NCBI GenBank assembly: GCA_016208495.1
Contig: JACQXX010000085.1
Location: 1 to 64,000, forward strand
Source of the DNA: Acidobacteriota bacterium
GTDB taxonomy: Bacteria > Acidobacteriota > Blastocatellia > Chloracidobacteriales > Chloracidobacteriaceae
Direction of reading: 5' to 3'
Length of the DNA: 64,000 bases
This document shows, in pieces, positions 51,701 through 59,624 of the stretch. Numbering within the stretch: position 1 is the stretch's first letter; the number at the start of each line of letters is the position of its first letter. The notes under the pieces are model-generated. The model was not told the origin of the DNA. It was given only the letters and a program-made list of their open reading frames with translations, and made no database searches. A program made the translations under genes and the position numbers.

Positions 51701-54406
51701 TGTCACAAACACGGTGTAGGTCCCATTCGTGGTTCCACCCGTGGTGTTGACGGTGACAACACCAGCGCTATCCACCGAGAGGGTGCCACCTCCGGGAAGC
51801 GTGGTAGGTGATACCGTAACGGTTGAAATCGCGTTGTTTCCATCTGCTGGTGGAGCCGATGGCGTTACGGTACGACTGCTGCCGGGTAACGTTGACGGCG
51901 GATTCGTGTAGTTCCCCAACGTCGGCGTCAAATTGGGTTGCACAACAATATTAATGGTTCCGGTCCTGGTGGCGCCCGCGCTATCGGTCACCGTCACTGT
52001 AATCGGATAGGTTTTCGAGGTGTTGGTCGTGACCAGCGAGCATTCCGAAGCGGCGGTCACTGACAGCGTGCCATTATTGTTAGCTGCGGTTGCCGTCAGT
52101 TCAAACGGCAAGTTTAAAAGCGCCACAGCCAGGGTTCCAGCCCCATCTTGTCCGTCGGCTACTGTGCCAACGTTGGTCGTAACGGATGGGCTGCCACGCA
52201 GAATAGTGACGCTGCCTGTGATGTTCACCGTTGGGGCCGTGTTGGTCCCGGTGATGGTGAAATTGGTGTTTGAAATGTCAAAAAAGACATTTCCGATGGC
52301 TTCGACTTTGATGCGCGCCTGGGTGGTGGCAAACGCATTGTCATTTGGAATCAAAACCGACTGGCTTCCATCATTGGGTGTGCTGGCGGTCAGCACCGTT
52401 GGGAAGGTGTAGCCGCCGTCAGTTGAAAGCAGAATCCGAACGTTGGCCGTGTTGACACCATTGGCGGTTGTTCCGGCCACGTTCCAGGTCACATTGAGCG
52501 CGGAATTGATGGCGACTGATGTGGCCGTATTTGGCGCCGTGACGGCAAATGGGCCGGCTGAAGTCGTTGAAGTGACTGTCATTTGACCCCGGTTGGAGCC
52601 TCCGCCGTTGAGTCGGTTGTCGCGGACCGTCACCCGGAAGGTCATTGTCCGGTTCGTTGTCGGCAGAAATTCACCTGAAGCAAACGTTCCGCTAATCCCC
52701 GGCAGGCTGATCGTGGCTGGTGGGACATTGGCATTATTCAAAATGTACTGAAGTGCCGGGAACGTTCGCGATGGGCTGGTCACCGGATCATAGGATCGGA
52801 AAATCGGCGATGAGCCGTTATCACGTGGGCTGACGGTTGGGTTTTGGGTTGGGCCGAGATCGAACTCTTCCCAGCAGTACGTCAGCACATCGCCGGCATT
52901 TGGATCACTGGCTGATGCTGTCAAGGTAAATGGCGTCTGGTTTGGAATGGTGAAATTGCTGAGTGCCGCAATCGTGGGCGGGGTATTCCCGGTGGCGGTA
53001 CTGGCGCCACAGTTTCCGGCACCAGTTGAGGTATATGTATCAATTTCCTGATAACTGATCGCGTGGAAATAGTCGTCGCTGTTCGGCTGAATATCCGAAG
53101 CATCACAGATACCGGCATAGGCCATAATCGTGTTGCCGCTGCCGACTTCATAGGCGGTTGATCCGTTTCGGTTTCCACCAGCACAGTTCCCAGTGTTGCC
53201 ATTAAACGGATGGTTTCCGCCAAACTGGTGACCCATTTCGTGAGCCACGTAGTCAATGTCATATGGATCACCAACCGGATTACCCGAACCCGTTTCACCT
53301 CGGGCTTTCTGTCCAGAACGGCACACAACCCCCAATCCGGCAAGTCCGCCGCCACCAGTGCTGAACACGTGGCCAATGTCATAATTGGCGGAACCGATGA
53401 CTGAATCCAGATTTGACTGGTTTTCACTCAACAAAGCTGAGGCGTTGCTGTTGCTATAAGGGTCGGTTGAAGCGTTGGTGTAAATAATCCGATCCTGATT
53501 GTTAACCAGCACCAGGCGGATAGCGAGGTCGCGTTCATACACCGCACTGACGCGGTTGACGGTCGTGATCACCGCACCAAGGCCACCAAGCAATGTGCCG
53601 CCGCCGGCTGCGGCAGTGTATTCACCCGTTGTTCCAACTGCCGTGCGATAGGTTCGCAAATTGGCACCAGTGGGAAGATTCGGCTGGAAGCTCCGGGTCG
53701 TGTGGGCTGATTCCGGATCTTCCTGAAGCGGATTTTCAAACAGGCAGCGAAATGGTTCAGCGTCTTTGCGGAAGTTCCGCTTATAGTATGACGCGTAAAT
53801 CTCAGTATTATTTTTCAAGTATGGATCAATGTAAGTTGTTCCATGGACTGACAGAATGATGGCGTGAAAGCCTTGTGGCACCGTATCGAAGCGAACCACC
53901 GCCGTTGGGTCGTCAATCCCTTGACCAGCATAGGTTTTCAAGTCCGGATATCTGGTAGCCAGCTCAGATTCCATAATCGGCGATTCAACAAAACGAAAGC
54001 GGGCGAATTTTCCATCCGGCATTGGAAGAGAAATAATCGCCGCACTGGAAACACCAGTTTCAACCGATTCAAGCGGGGCACGTTGCAAGATTTGCTCGAG
54101 TGCCGTGTGATCAAGGTTGATCGTTCGGAAGGCAATCGGGGCAACGTTTCGCTGAACGACGCCGGCAGGATACCGCGCCTGGATTTGGGACGGCTCGACA
54201 TCTTCCCAAATGCCATCATCCGATTTGCGAATCTGGAGCAGTTCCGGTTGTGGCTGAAGTTTCGAACCAGTTTGAGTGGTTGAACTCGAAGACGAAGAAT
54301 GAAAGGAAAACAGTCCACTGTTCGCACGGCTGTTGGAAAACCAGAAAGCGGTTCCAATCACAGCCAGGGCAGTGATGAAAAGAAACGGTCGGGACAATCG
54401 GTACAT
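48740..54406 (-). CDS. Giant secreted metalloprotease with NHL repeats
   Basis: A 1888-residue exported zinc metalloprotease. Signal or anchor segment about 8-27 (FLFITALAVIGTAFWF). Propeptide-like region to about 215. Reprolysin/M12B-like protease about 230-480 with HEMGHQFGGNHPF (HExxHxxGxxH, near 387) and a Met-turn (IMAYAGIC). Then Ig/cadherin-like strands (SGTFASGEF, TSVAINSALNVTWNVAG), a jelly-roll carbohydrate-binding-like part around 1080-1240 and three about 80-residue Ig/PKD-like repeats (GPNTSTAQFSN..., about 1320-1585). The last about 300 residues are NHL beta-propeller repeats (LYVADTTNNRVQKFNG, IYVADTGNNRIQW). It is likely a surface or outer-membrane-exported protease with adhesive domains. 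The combination of M12B protease and NHL propeller is unusual. Confidence 0.9.
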   Translation of the reverse strand: MYRLSRPFLFITALAVIGTAFWFSNSRANSGLFSFHSSSSSSTTQTGSKLQPQPELLQIRKSDDGIWEDVEPSQIQARYPAGVVQRNVAPIAFRTINLDHTALEQILQRAPLESVETGVSSAAIISLPMPDGKFARFRFVESPIMESELATRYPDLKTYAGQGIDDPTAVVRFDTVPQGFHAIILSVHGTTYIDPYLKNNTEIYASYYKRNFRKDAEPFRCLFENPLQEDPESAHTTRSFQPNLPTGANLRTYRTAVGTTGEYTAAAGGGTLLGGLGAVITTVNRVSAVYERDLAIRLVLVNNQDRIIYTNASTDPYSNSNASALLSENQSNLDSVIGSANYDIGHVFSTGGGGLAGLGVVCRSGQKARGETGSGNPVGDPYDIDYVAHEMGHQFGGNHPFNGNTGNCAGGNRNGSTAYEVGSGNTIMAYAGICDASDIQPNSDDYFHAISYQEIDTYTSTGAGNCGASTATGNTPPTIAALSNFTIPNQTPFTLTASASDPNAGDVLTYCWEEFDLGPTQNPTVSPRDNGSSPIFRSYDPVTSPSRTFPALQYILNNANVPPATISLPGISGTFASGEFLPTTNRTMTFRVTVRDNRLNGGGSNRGQMTVTSTTSAGPFAVTAPNTATSVAINSALNVTWNVAGTTANGVNTANVRILLSTDGGYTFPTVLTASTPNDGSQSVLIPNDNAFATTQARIKVEAIGNVFFDISNTNFTITGTNTAPTVNITGSVTILRGSPSVTTNVGTVADGQDGAGTLAVALLNLPFELTATAANNNGTLSVTAASECSLVTTNTSKTYPITVTVTDSAGATRTGTINIVVQPNLTPTLGNYTNPPSTLPGSSRTVTPSAPPADGNNAISTVTVSPTTLPGGGTLSVDSAGVVTVNTTGGTTNGTYTVFVTVQDICGAAVVRSFTLTVSGPVITIVPAGSTITAGNCGSPATSAIDPGETVTVSLGLQNTGTTSTSNMVATLQNSGGITPITTSQTYGALTGGGAAVSRSYQFTANGTCGATVTATLQLQDGVTNLGNATFTFVLGGGAVTNIFTQNFDGVTAPTLPSGWTTSVLTGSVGNWATTSTNPDTAANTAFTNGITSAASNALRSPSIALPAGSVSAVLSFRHAWNFETSWDGGVLEISTNGGSTWTDALTLGATFTANGYSSTLNTGSFPLSGRQAWTGSQASYVTTSVNLPTSLNGQSIQIRWRGGWDTSTANTNPNWRVDTVSIATPSCSSCSSCPTINGNVSGTATICSGNSTNVSVTVSGGTGPYNVTLSNGGGTQNGAGPTFTFPVSPTSTTTYTVSGTDSNTCSITNVGSAVVTVNQPPAGANAGPDQTICTGGTTLAASQTTGTGVWSIVTGPNTSTSQFSSTTAANATFTPTTTGVYTLQWTVSNAPCAGTSTDTVVITVNAGPPTANAGGDQTLCFPTTATLAANNPSPGTGAWTVVTGPNTSTAQFSNTASATSTFTPTLAGTYTLRWTITQAPCPATNDTVVLTYTASPSTANAGADQSTCVSGNVTLAANNPGVGAGTWSVASGPSTSTAQFSNVNAFNATFTPAGGAGLYTLQWTITNAPCTASSDQVVIDVAASCGSGSATLYVADTTNNRVQKFNGTTWTVVGTGTTGTGNGQFKTPEAVTASLDGVRIYVADTGNNRIQWSTNSGATWANFATSGTGLSQVSGPRGLALDSAGNLYVADGGNNRVLRFNGGTPGTGVLLAASGTTSGRVRTPNGLAVDSNFNLFIADTLNNRILKVTNANTRTNANTGTVLAGLSSGLTGVRAPQGLAVDSANNLYVADTGNNRVIRFAGGTSGTATLLAGNGTTLGLVRAPEGVTISVFTAGSLTGGEFLVVSDTTNNRIQGRLLSSTTWTLVGTPNGLGSGLGQFRAPSKIR

Positions 54407-54623
54407 AAACCCCCAGTGATTGTTGTTGTAAAAGACGAAAAAGAGCTGGATTTCTTCCGTTTACAGTGCAGTATCCAGGGTAAAGTACTCCAAAAACTGG
54501 AGATATAGCCTGGGAGAAATGATGTGTGACGGAGTCGGAACTTGAGAGGAGTCAGCAGTGAATGATCTGGCCTGGTGCTGAACTAAGGCAGGTTAGACAA
54601 CAACAAACGAGGCGGCGGGAGAG
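54407..54623. other. Short gap, nothing certain
   Basis: 217 bp of unique sequence between two minus-strand genes. I see no repeat array and no clear promoter. Confidence 0.4.
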
Positions 54624-55322
54624 TTACTGACTCTGATTTTTAAGCAATTCAGTTGTGCCTTCAGTTACGCTCACTGGTTGGCCGACAGCTTGTCGGTTTG
54701 GTAGCCCAAGGTCATCAACTGCGTTGAGATTATCACCTGGCGGCAAGGCAGCTTGCCCCGCTGGGAGGTGTTCATGGGTTGAATAACGTTGCTGGTCAGT
54801 CATCTGAGATACAGGTTCAGATCCAAAAAACTGGTGAACCCGCAAGACCAGGCGATACCAGGTAAATATAAGAAAAAGAGTCGGAATGGCAATCAATGGG
54901 ATGACTTCTATTCCCCAGAAAAAAGTTCCAATCAGCCCAATGAGCGCAGCCAAAAATGTCATGGTGGCGCCGACGGTAAGCCCTCGTCTGCGGTGTGTCA
55001 ACTGAGACAACAAAAGCAGTGTTCCGAGAGCCAGTGACAGAAGCGCCAGAATGAAAAAATAAGGATCAATCCCAAGATTGGGTGGAAATCTCAAGAACAA
55101 TGTAACTTTGATTACTGCAACCAGCATCAGGACCGAGCCCAGGTTGATGTCGCGTTGCCGCAATTGATCTTCGCCGGGTGTCAGTTTTGGTTTTTCTTGA
55201 GGATCAGGGTTCAACAGTTGAAGAATTCCATTCACCTGAGTCCCGCAGTTTCGACAAAACTTTTGGGATTCAGACGCCTGTTGATGACCGCATCGGGGAC
55301 AATAGAAAGAACCAGTTGTCAT
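54624..55322 (-). CDS. Zinc-ribbon membrane protein
   Basis: A 232-residue protein with an N-terminal double-CxxC ribbon (FYCPRCGHQQASESQKFCRNCGTQ, residues 7-30) and three to four transmembrane segments (LGSVLMLVAVIKVTLFL, PYFFILALLSLALGTLLLL, TFLAALIGLIGTFFWGIEVIP, LIAIPTLFLIFTWY). The C-terminal about 60 residues are polar. Such small zinc-ribbon membrane proteins are frequent in Acidobacteria and of unknown role. The start ATG is 8 bp from a GGTTCAG array, which replaces the usual leader and ribosome site. Confidence 0.75.
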   Translation of the reverse strand: MTTGSFYCPRCGHQQASESQKFCRNCGTQVNGILQLLNPDPQEKPKLTPGEDQLRQRDINLGSVLMLVAVIKVTLFLRFPPNLGIDPYFFILALLSLALGTLLLLSQLTHRRRGLTVGATMTFLAALIGLIGTFFWGIEVIPLIAIPTLFLIFTWYRLVLRVHQFFGSEPVSQMTDQQRYSTHEHLPAGQAALPPGDNLNAVDDLGLPNRQAVGQPVSVTEGTTELLKNQSQ

Positions 55323-55589
55323 GGTACTGCTTAGGGTTCAGGGTTCAGGGTTCAGGGTTCAGGGTTCAGGGTTCAGGGTTCAGGGTTCAGGGTTCAGGGT
55401 TCAGGGTTCAGGGTTCAGGGTTCAGGGTTCAGGGGAATACCGTTCGTGCAACCAGTTCACTCTGAATTCTGACAACCTGATGATTTGAATGATTTCGCAG
55501 GAAGATGAAAGAATAAAGAATCCAGCCTTAAAAAGGCGGAAATAAAGCTGAAATTTTTTTACTTTCTCCAGTCATTCCTTGCAAAATGC
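55323..55589. repeat. GGTTCAG heptamer array and short gap
   Basis: About 15 perfect GGTTCAG units (55329-55434), beginning 7 bp upstream of the zinc-ribbon protein's ATG. The remaining about 150 bp before the glnE stop is unique. Confidence 0.92.
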
Positions 55590-58500
55590 TCAGGAGAACG
55601 TTTCCAGGTAAACCGCTCGGATGGCTTTTGTGTGCCGTTGATAGTCTTCTTCAAAGGCTGCAGCGCCTCGATATTTGAGGATTCGCGCCAGCAACTCTGT
55701 CTGGGCTGGCAATCGGGACGTGTGACGCTCGACCAGCAGTCGCATGATGTGATCGAGGGTTCGCAAAAAGTTATACCCGTCACGCAAGATGCGACCAGCT
55801 TCGGGGCGAATTGCCTGGCGTGCGATCAGGCTATCAATCAAAGCGATAGTGCCGTATTCCGGAGGATCCGGAATTCCCTCGCGCATTTGTACATATCGAG
55901 TGATGAAGTAGACGTCCATCATTCCGCCAACACCAAATTTGAAATCGCGCTCAGGTGACCGGCCACCCCGCTCAGATTGCAACCGACTGCGGATTTCAGC
56001 CACCTCATGGCGCAAAATTTCTCCGCGTTGGCGGGCATAGTCAAAAATGACCTCGCGGGCTGCCTGTTGAAGCTCTGTTCCAAACTCCAAATTTCCAGCC
56101 ACCGGTCGCATTTTCAAATAGGCCAGATGCTCCCAACTGGCGGCTCTTCCGCGAGCATAATTCAACAAACCGCTTTTGCTCACAGCCAGCGGGCCATTTC
56201 GGCCATCGGGACGCAATCGAAAATCAACCCGGTAGAGCATTCCGTCAGCGGTAAGTGCCGTCAGAAGGCTGGAGACAGTTTCCACCATTTTCACCACGGC
56301 CTGACAGTTGGTGAGACCTGGCGAAACTGGGGGTGCCATTTCGTCATACACCACAATCAAATCCAGATCTGAACCATAATCAATTCCCTGATGACCAAGC
56401 CGACCTAATCCAAGAATTGACCAGGTTGGCATAGGTGACACAAACTCGCAGGAGCGGGCCACGTACTGGCAGGCAAACTGACAGGCGGCTTCAATCGCGG
56501 CTTCGGCCAGCGCAGTTTGGGCAAGGTTGATGACCCGGAGCGGCGCCCCTGAAATAACATCCGCACGCCCAATTTCAAGCAGTGCCACCGAATGTATCTG
56601 GCGCAAGGCTGTGTTGGCTTCGCTCAATGAACTGCACTCTCTCAGGGCGACCTCAAACTGGGCGGCAAGCGTTGCCCGCGAAAAACTGGACAGCACCGGT
56701 GGTTTTCCGAGCAACGGAAGCAACTTTGGATGACGCGTCAAATGCTGGGCAAAAAACTCACCGGCTTCACAAAACGATGCTGCCTCAGCCAGGGCCGTGG
56801 TGGTGAGGACTTCAGTTTGATCGGGTAACAGATGCTTGCGCATGTCAGTTTCCCACGGCTTGAACTCATCTTTATGATGAACCAGTCGCGTGGTAAATCC
56901 GGAGCGCGGCCCGACCTCAGCCAGTGACGATGCGGTGTTGATTTTAGAGCGGATATCGCGCACATAGGCGGCCCACGACGCAACCATATTTCGCAACAAG
57001 GTGAGCACGCGAGTGGTATCACACGACCGGGCCGAAATACTTTCAAGCAGTGAAACCCACAGACTTTGTTCGGTTTGCGCAATCCCGGAATTCGGCATTG
57101 CAAACGTTTTGAGAATTGCCTGCCGCAGGGCTTCTTCGGGGGTTGCGGCTACGGTGCGACTGGCAGTTACCGGAGGGGTAGCGGATTCAGGCGAAATGTC
57201 GGCAAAAATGCGCTGATAAATAGCGGTGACATGATCGCGGTGACGGGCCAGGGCCAGCGCAAACATTCGTGAAGCATAGGGCCCCTGATAGCCCATTCGT
57301 CGGGCGAGCAATCCTAATTTTTCTTCATCAAGGGGGATGGTATGGGTTTGGGCACCTTGCTCCATCTGGATGCGATGTTCGCATGTGCGCAAGAACGTAT
57401 AGGCTTCGGCAAGCTGGGAACGTTCGGTTTCAGAAAGGTGGCCTTTTTCAGCCAGCCGTTGGAGCGCAATCAAGGTTTGGGGAGAGCGCAGCCAGGTATC
57501 TTTGCCGCCATGGCACACCATCAACGCCTGGGCAATGAATTCAATTTCGCGGATGCCACCTTTTCCAAGTTTGACATTATAGCCGCTGCTGCGCTCGGCC
57601 TGCTTGCGGTCAATTTTTTCCTTTGACAGGCGGACATCGCGCAAAGCGATTTCAAGCGGTTCCGCCAGATAAATCGTGTCCTGGATTGATTCCAGAAAAT
57701 CCTGAGCAAGTTGGATTTCTCCGGCTGAACCGCGTGCCCGCAGCATGGCCAGCCGCTCCCAGTTTTGAGCCTCAGTTCGATAGTAGGTGGCTGCTTCAGC
57801 CGCCGGCACCACGAGCGCCCCATCGCGTCCGCGGGGGCGCAGTCGAACATCAATTCGGAAGGCAGCACCCTCCGGCGCCGTCAATGAACCCACCATCCGC
57901 AGCAGGTTTTCAGCCAGTCGGGTAAAAAATTCGCGGTTGCGTAGCGAGCCCTCGCTCCCACCTTCGGTTTCACCATGCCCTGAGTACAAAAACAACAAAT
58001 CAATGTCTGATGAATAGTTCAATTCGTGGCTGCCGAGTTTCCCTAGCGACAGCACCGCAAAGGTGGCAGGTGAGCTTCGTCCGCGTTCGTCACGAACCAT
58101 CGGGGCGCCATAACGGGAAACCAGCGTTGACCGACAGCGTTCAAGGGCATATCCCAGAATAACATCCGCCACATGTGAAAGCTCTTCCGTAACTTCTGAA
58201 AGCGAGCAGCGATTGAGGCAGTCACGCAAATAAATCCGGACCCATTCACGCCGTTTGAACCTCGACAACAAAACCGAAGGTTCAAGCGTGGACTGCATCA
58301 CGGCCATGCGCGCCAGTTCCTGCGACAGGTCATCACGTGATTTGGCTTCGTTGAGATGGGGTTCGCGTTCAAGCCAGGAAAGAAATTCCGGGCGCTGGAG
58401 GAGTGTTTCGCCGAGCCAGGAGCTGTAGGAACTCAAGGTGAGGATCCAGGTTAACACTTCAGGGCGTTGCCAGAAGCGTTCGGCCAGCATCGGGTGTTCA

Positions 58501-58604
58501 TCAACCAACCGCTCCGCAAACCTTCGGGCTGCCGCTTCATCCGGTAACGTTTCAACAAAAGACTCTAAGGAAGGTGGGAGGGATACGATCTTGGTAGAGC
58601 CCAT
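55590..58604 (-). CDS. glnE: Glutamine synthetase adenylyltransferase
   Basis: Bifunctional enzyme that adenylylates and deadenylylates glutamine synthetase in response to PII. 1004 residues from ATG 58604 (MGSTKIVSLPPSLE; GAGG 9 bp upstream). Both nucleotidyltransferase domains are complete: the N-terminal (deadenylylase) LNYSSDIDLLFLYSGHGE with the metal Asp pair plus RIDVRLRPRGRDGALV, and the C-terminal (adenylylase) IDYGSDLDLIVVYDEM plus RVDFRLRPDGRNGPLA. Each is followed by a GlnD-PII-uridylyltransferase-like helical region (YYRTEAQNWERLAML, YARGRAASWEHLAYL). Frame upstream to 58898 covers a MITE and repeats. glnA is not in the window. Confidence 0.95.
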   Translation of the reverse strand: MGSTKIVSLPPSLESFVETLPDEAAARRFAERLVDEHPMLAERFWQRPEVLTWILTLSSYSSWLGETLLQRPEFLSWLEREPHLNEAKSRDDLSQELARMAVMQSTLEPSVLLSRFKRREWVRIYLRDCLNRCSLSEVTEELSHVADVILGYALERCRSTLVSRYGAPMVRDERGRSSPATFAVLSLGKLGSHELNYSSDIDLLFLYSGHGETEGGSEGSLRNREFFTRLAENLLRMVGSLTAPEGAAFRIDVRLRPRGRDGALVVPAAEAATYYRTEAQNWERLAMLRARGSAGEIQLAQDFLESIQDTIYLAEPLEIALRDVRLSKEKIDRKQAERSSGYNVKLGKGGIREIEFIAQALMVCHGGKDTWLRSPQTLIALQRLAEKGHLSETERSQLAEAYTFLRTCEHRIQMEQGAQTHTIPLDEEKLGLLARRMGYQGPYASRMFALALARHRDHVTAIYQRIFADISPESATPPVTASRTVAATPEEALRQAILKTFAMPNSGIAQTEQSLWVSLLESISARSCDTTRVLTLLRNMVASWAAYVRDIRSKINTASSLAEVGPRSGFTTRLVHHKDEFKPWETDMRKHLLPDQTEVLTTTALAEAASFCEAGEFFAQHLTRHPKLLPLLGKPPVLSSFSRATLAAQFEVALRECSSLSEANTALRQIHSVALLEIGRADVISGAPLRVINLAQTALAEAAIEAACQFACQYVARSCEFVSPMPTWSILGLGRLGHQGIDYGSDLDLIVVYDEMAPPVSPGLTNCQAVVKMVETVSSLLTALTADGMLYRVDFRLRPDGRNGPLAVSKSGLLNYARGRAASWEHLAYLKMRPVAGNLEFGTELQQAAREVIFDYARQRGEILRHEVAEIRSRLQSERGGRSPERDFKFGVGGMMDVYFITRYVQMREGIPDPPEYGTIALIDSLIARQAIRPEAGRILRDGYNFLRTLDHIMRLLVERHTSRLPAQTELLARILKYRGAAAFEEDYQRHTKAIRAVYLETFS

Positions 58605-59069
58605 TATGACTACCTCAACCAGTTTTAAAATTGTATCAACTGTGCTTTGGAGTGGGGCAAAATCGAACACCAACAATACCTGAATGCTGAAAAGAACGGT
58701 AGCCGGATGAGCGAAAAAACAGGGTTGAGGGGTGGGGGCTGAAGACTCGCAAGCTCGGGGCAATCGAAGGGATGAGGGATGAAGGATGAGGGATGAAATA
58801 AAGCCAATTTCTTCAGCCCTCAGCCCCAAGCCCCATAAGCGCCAGGAGAAGGGAATAACGTCTGATCTGGACAAGGTGACACAAAGACAAGCAGACAACG
58901 AGACACATTCAAGCGTCTCATTCCTCCGCTCCCAACCCGAGTCCGTTCAAGCTGACACACTCGGTGAACTTGCCTCGGTGTCTCCCTGTCTCTGCTTCTC
59001 CTTGTCTCAACCAGGCTCTCATTTCCTTATCCTGGCGCTTATGGCCCCAAACCCTCAGCCCTGGTTTTC
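58605..59069. other. Gap with heptamers and MITE-1 copy C
   Basis: About 110 bp of unique DNA upstream of glnE (its promoter region), then degenerate GGGATGA/CAGCCCC heptamers (58725-58832), MITE-1 copy C (58834-59043), and more CAGCCC units up to the RidA stop. Confidence 0.65.
58834..59043 (-). mobile_element. MITE-1 copy C
   Basis: 210 bp with termini CATAAGCGCCAGGAGAAG (58834-58851) and CTTATCCTGGCGCTTATG (59026-59043). Its reverse complement aligns with copy A along most of its length: GGAAATG.GA.CCTG.TTGAGACAAG, then GGGAGAC, GGGTTGGGAGC.GAGGAA and TTGTCCAGAT. It is therefore inserted in the opposite orientation. Degenerate heptamers flank both ends. Confidence 0.75.
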
Positions 59070-59462
59070 TCAGCCCAAAACAATGGCTTCGGCTTCGATT
59101 TCAACCAGCATTTCCGGATCAATCAAACGACTGATTTCAATCATGCTGGTGGCGGGTCGGATGTCACCAAAAAGTTCACCGTGGGCTTTTCCGACCTGTT
59201 CCCAGTGTTCACTGATATTGATGACATAAATCCGGGTCCGTACCACATCTTTGAGCGTGGCACCGGCTGCCTGGAGTGCGCGTTCAATGTTGCGGATGGT
59301 CTGGACTGTTTGAGCATAGGGGTCACCAATGCCAACCAATCCGCCTTCGGGTGCCGTGGCGGTGGTGCCAGAGACATGGATGACTGAACCAACTCGAACA
59401 GCTCGTGAATAGCCAACAATTGGTTCCCATTTTGTACCGCTGGAAATATTTTGTCGGGACAT
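59070..59462 (-). CDS. ridA: RidA family protein
   Basis: A 130-residue member of the RidA/YjgF/YER057c family. True RidA proteins deaminate reactive enamines such as 2-aminoacrylate that PLP enzymes release. The fold is clear ([61 protein letters not shown]). The key Arg in VRTRIYV corresponds to the catalytic Arg of RidA. It is encoded 162 bp downstream of, and on the same strand as, a PLP-dependent aminotransferase, a context that fits RidA chemistry. The terminal residues (AEAIVLG) end next to CAGCCC repeats. Confidence 0.88.
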   Translation of the reverse strand: MSRQNISSGTKWEPIVGYSRAVRVGSVIHVSGTTATAPEGGLVGIGDPYAQTVQTIRNIERALQAAGATLKDVVRTRIYVINISEHWEQVGKAHGELFGDIRPATSMIEISRLIDPEMLVEIEAEAIVLG

Positions 59463-59624
59463 AGTAGTGAAGCGAGTTGTGAGTAGCGAGTCGTCAATTC
59501 AGGAAGAGTGAGTCGTGATTTGTGAGTAGCGAGTCGTCAATCCAGAACCAGTTAAATACGCGTCGCCTTAACCTGGGAAGAGACTTTTTCTGACTACTCG
59601 CTACTCGCTACTCACTTTCTCCTG
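59463..59624. repeat. TAGCGAG/CTACTCG heptamer gap
   Basis: Degenerate heptamers on both sides (about 59470-59540 TGAGTAGCGAGTCG, about 59585-59612 ACTCGCT) separated by about 45 bp of unique sequence. No promoter is evident for ridA. Confidence 0.65.
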
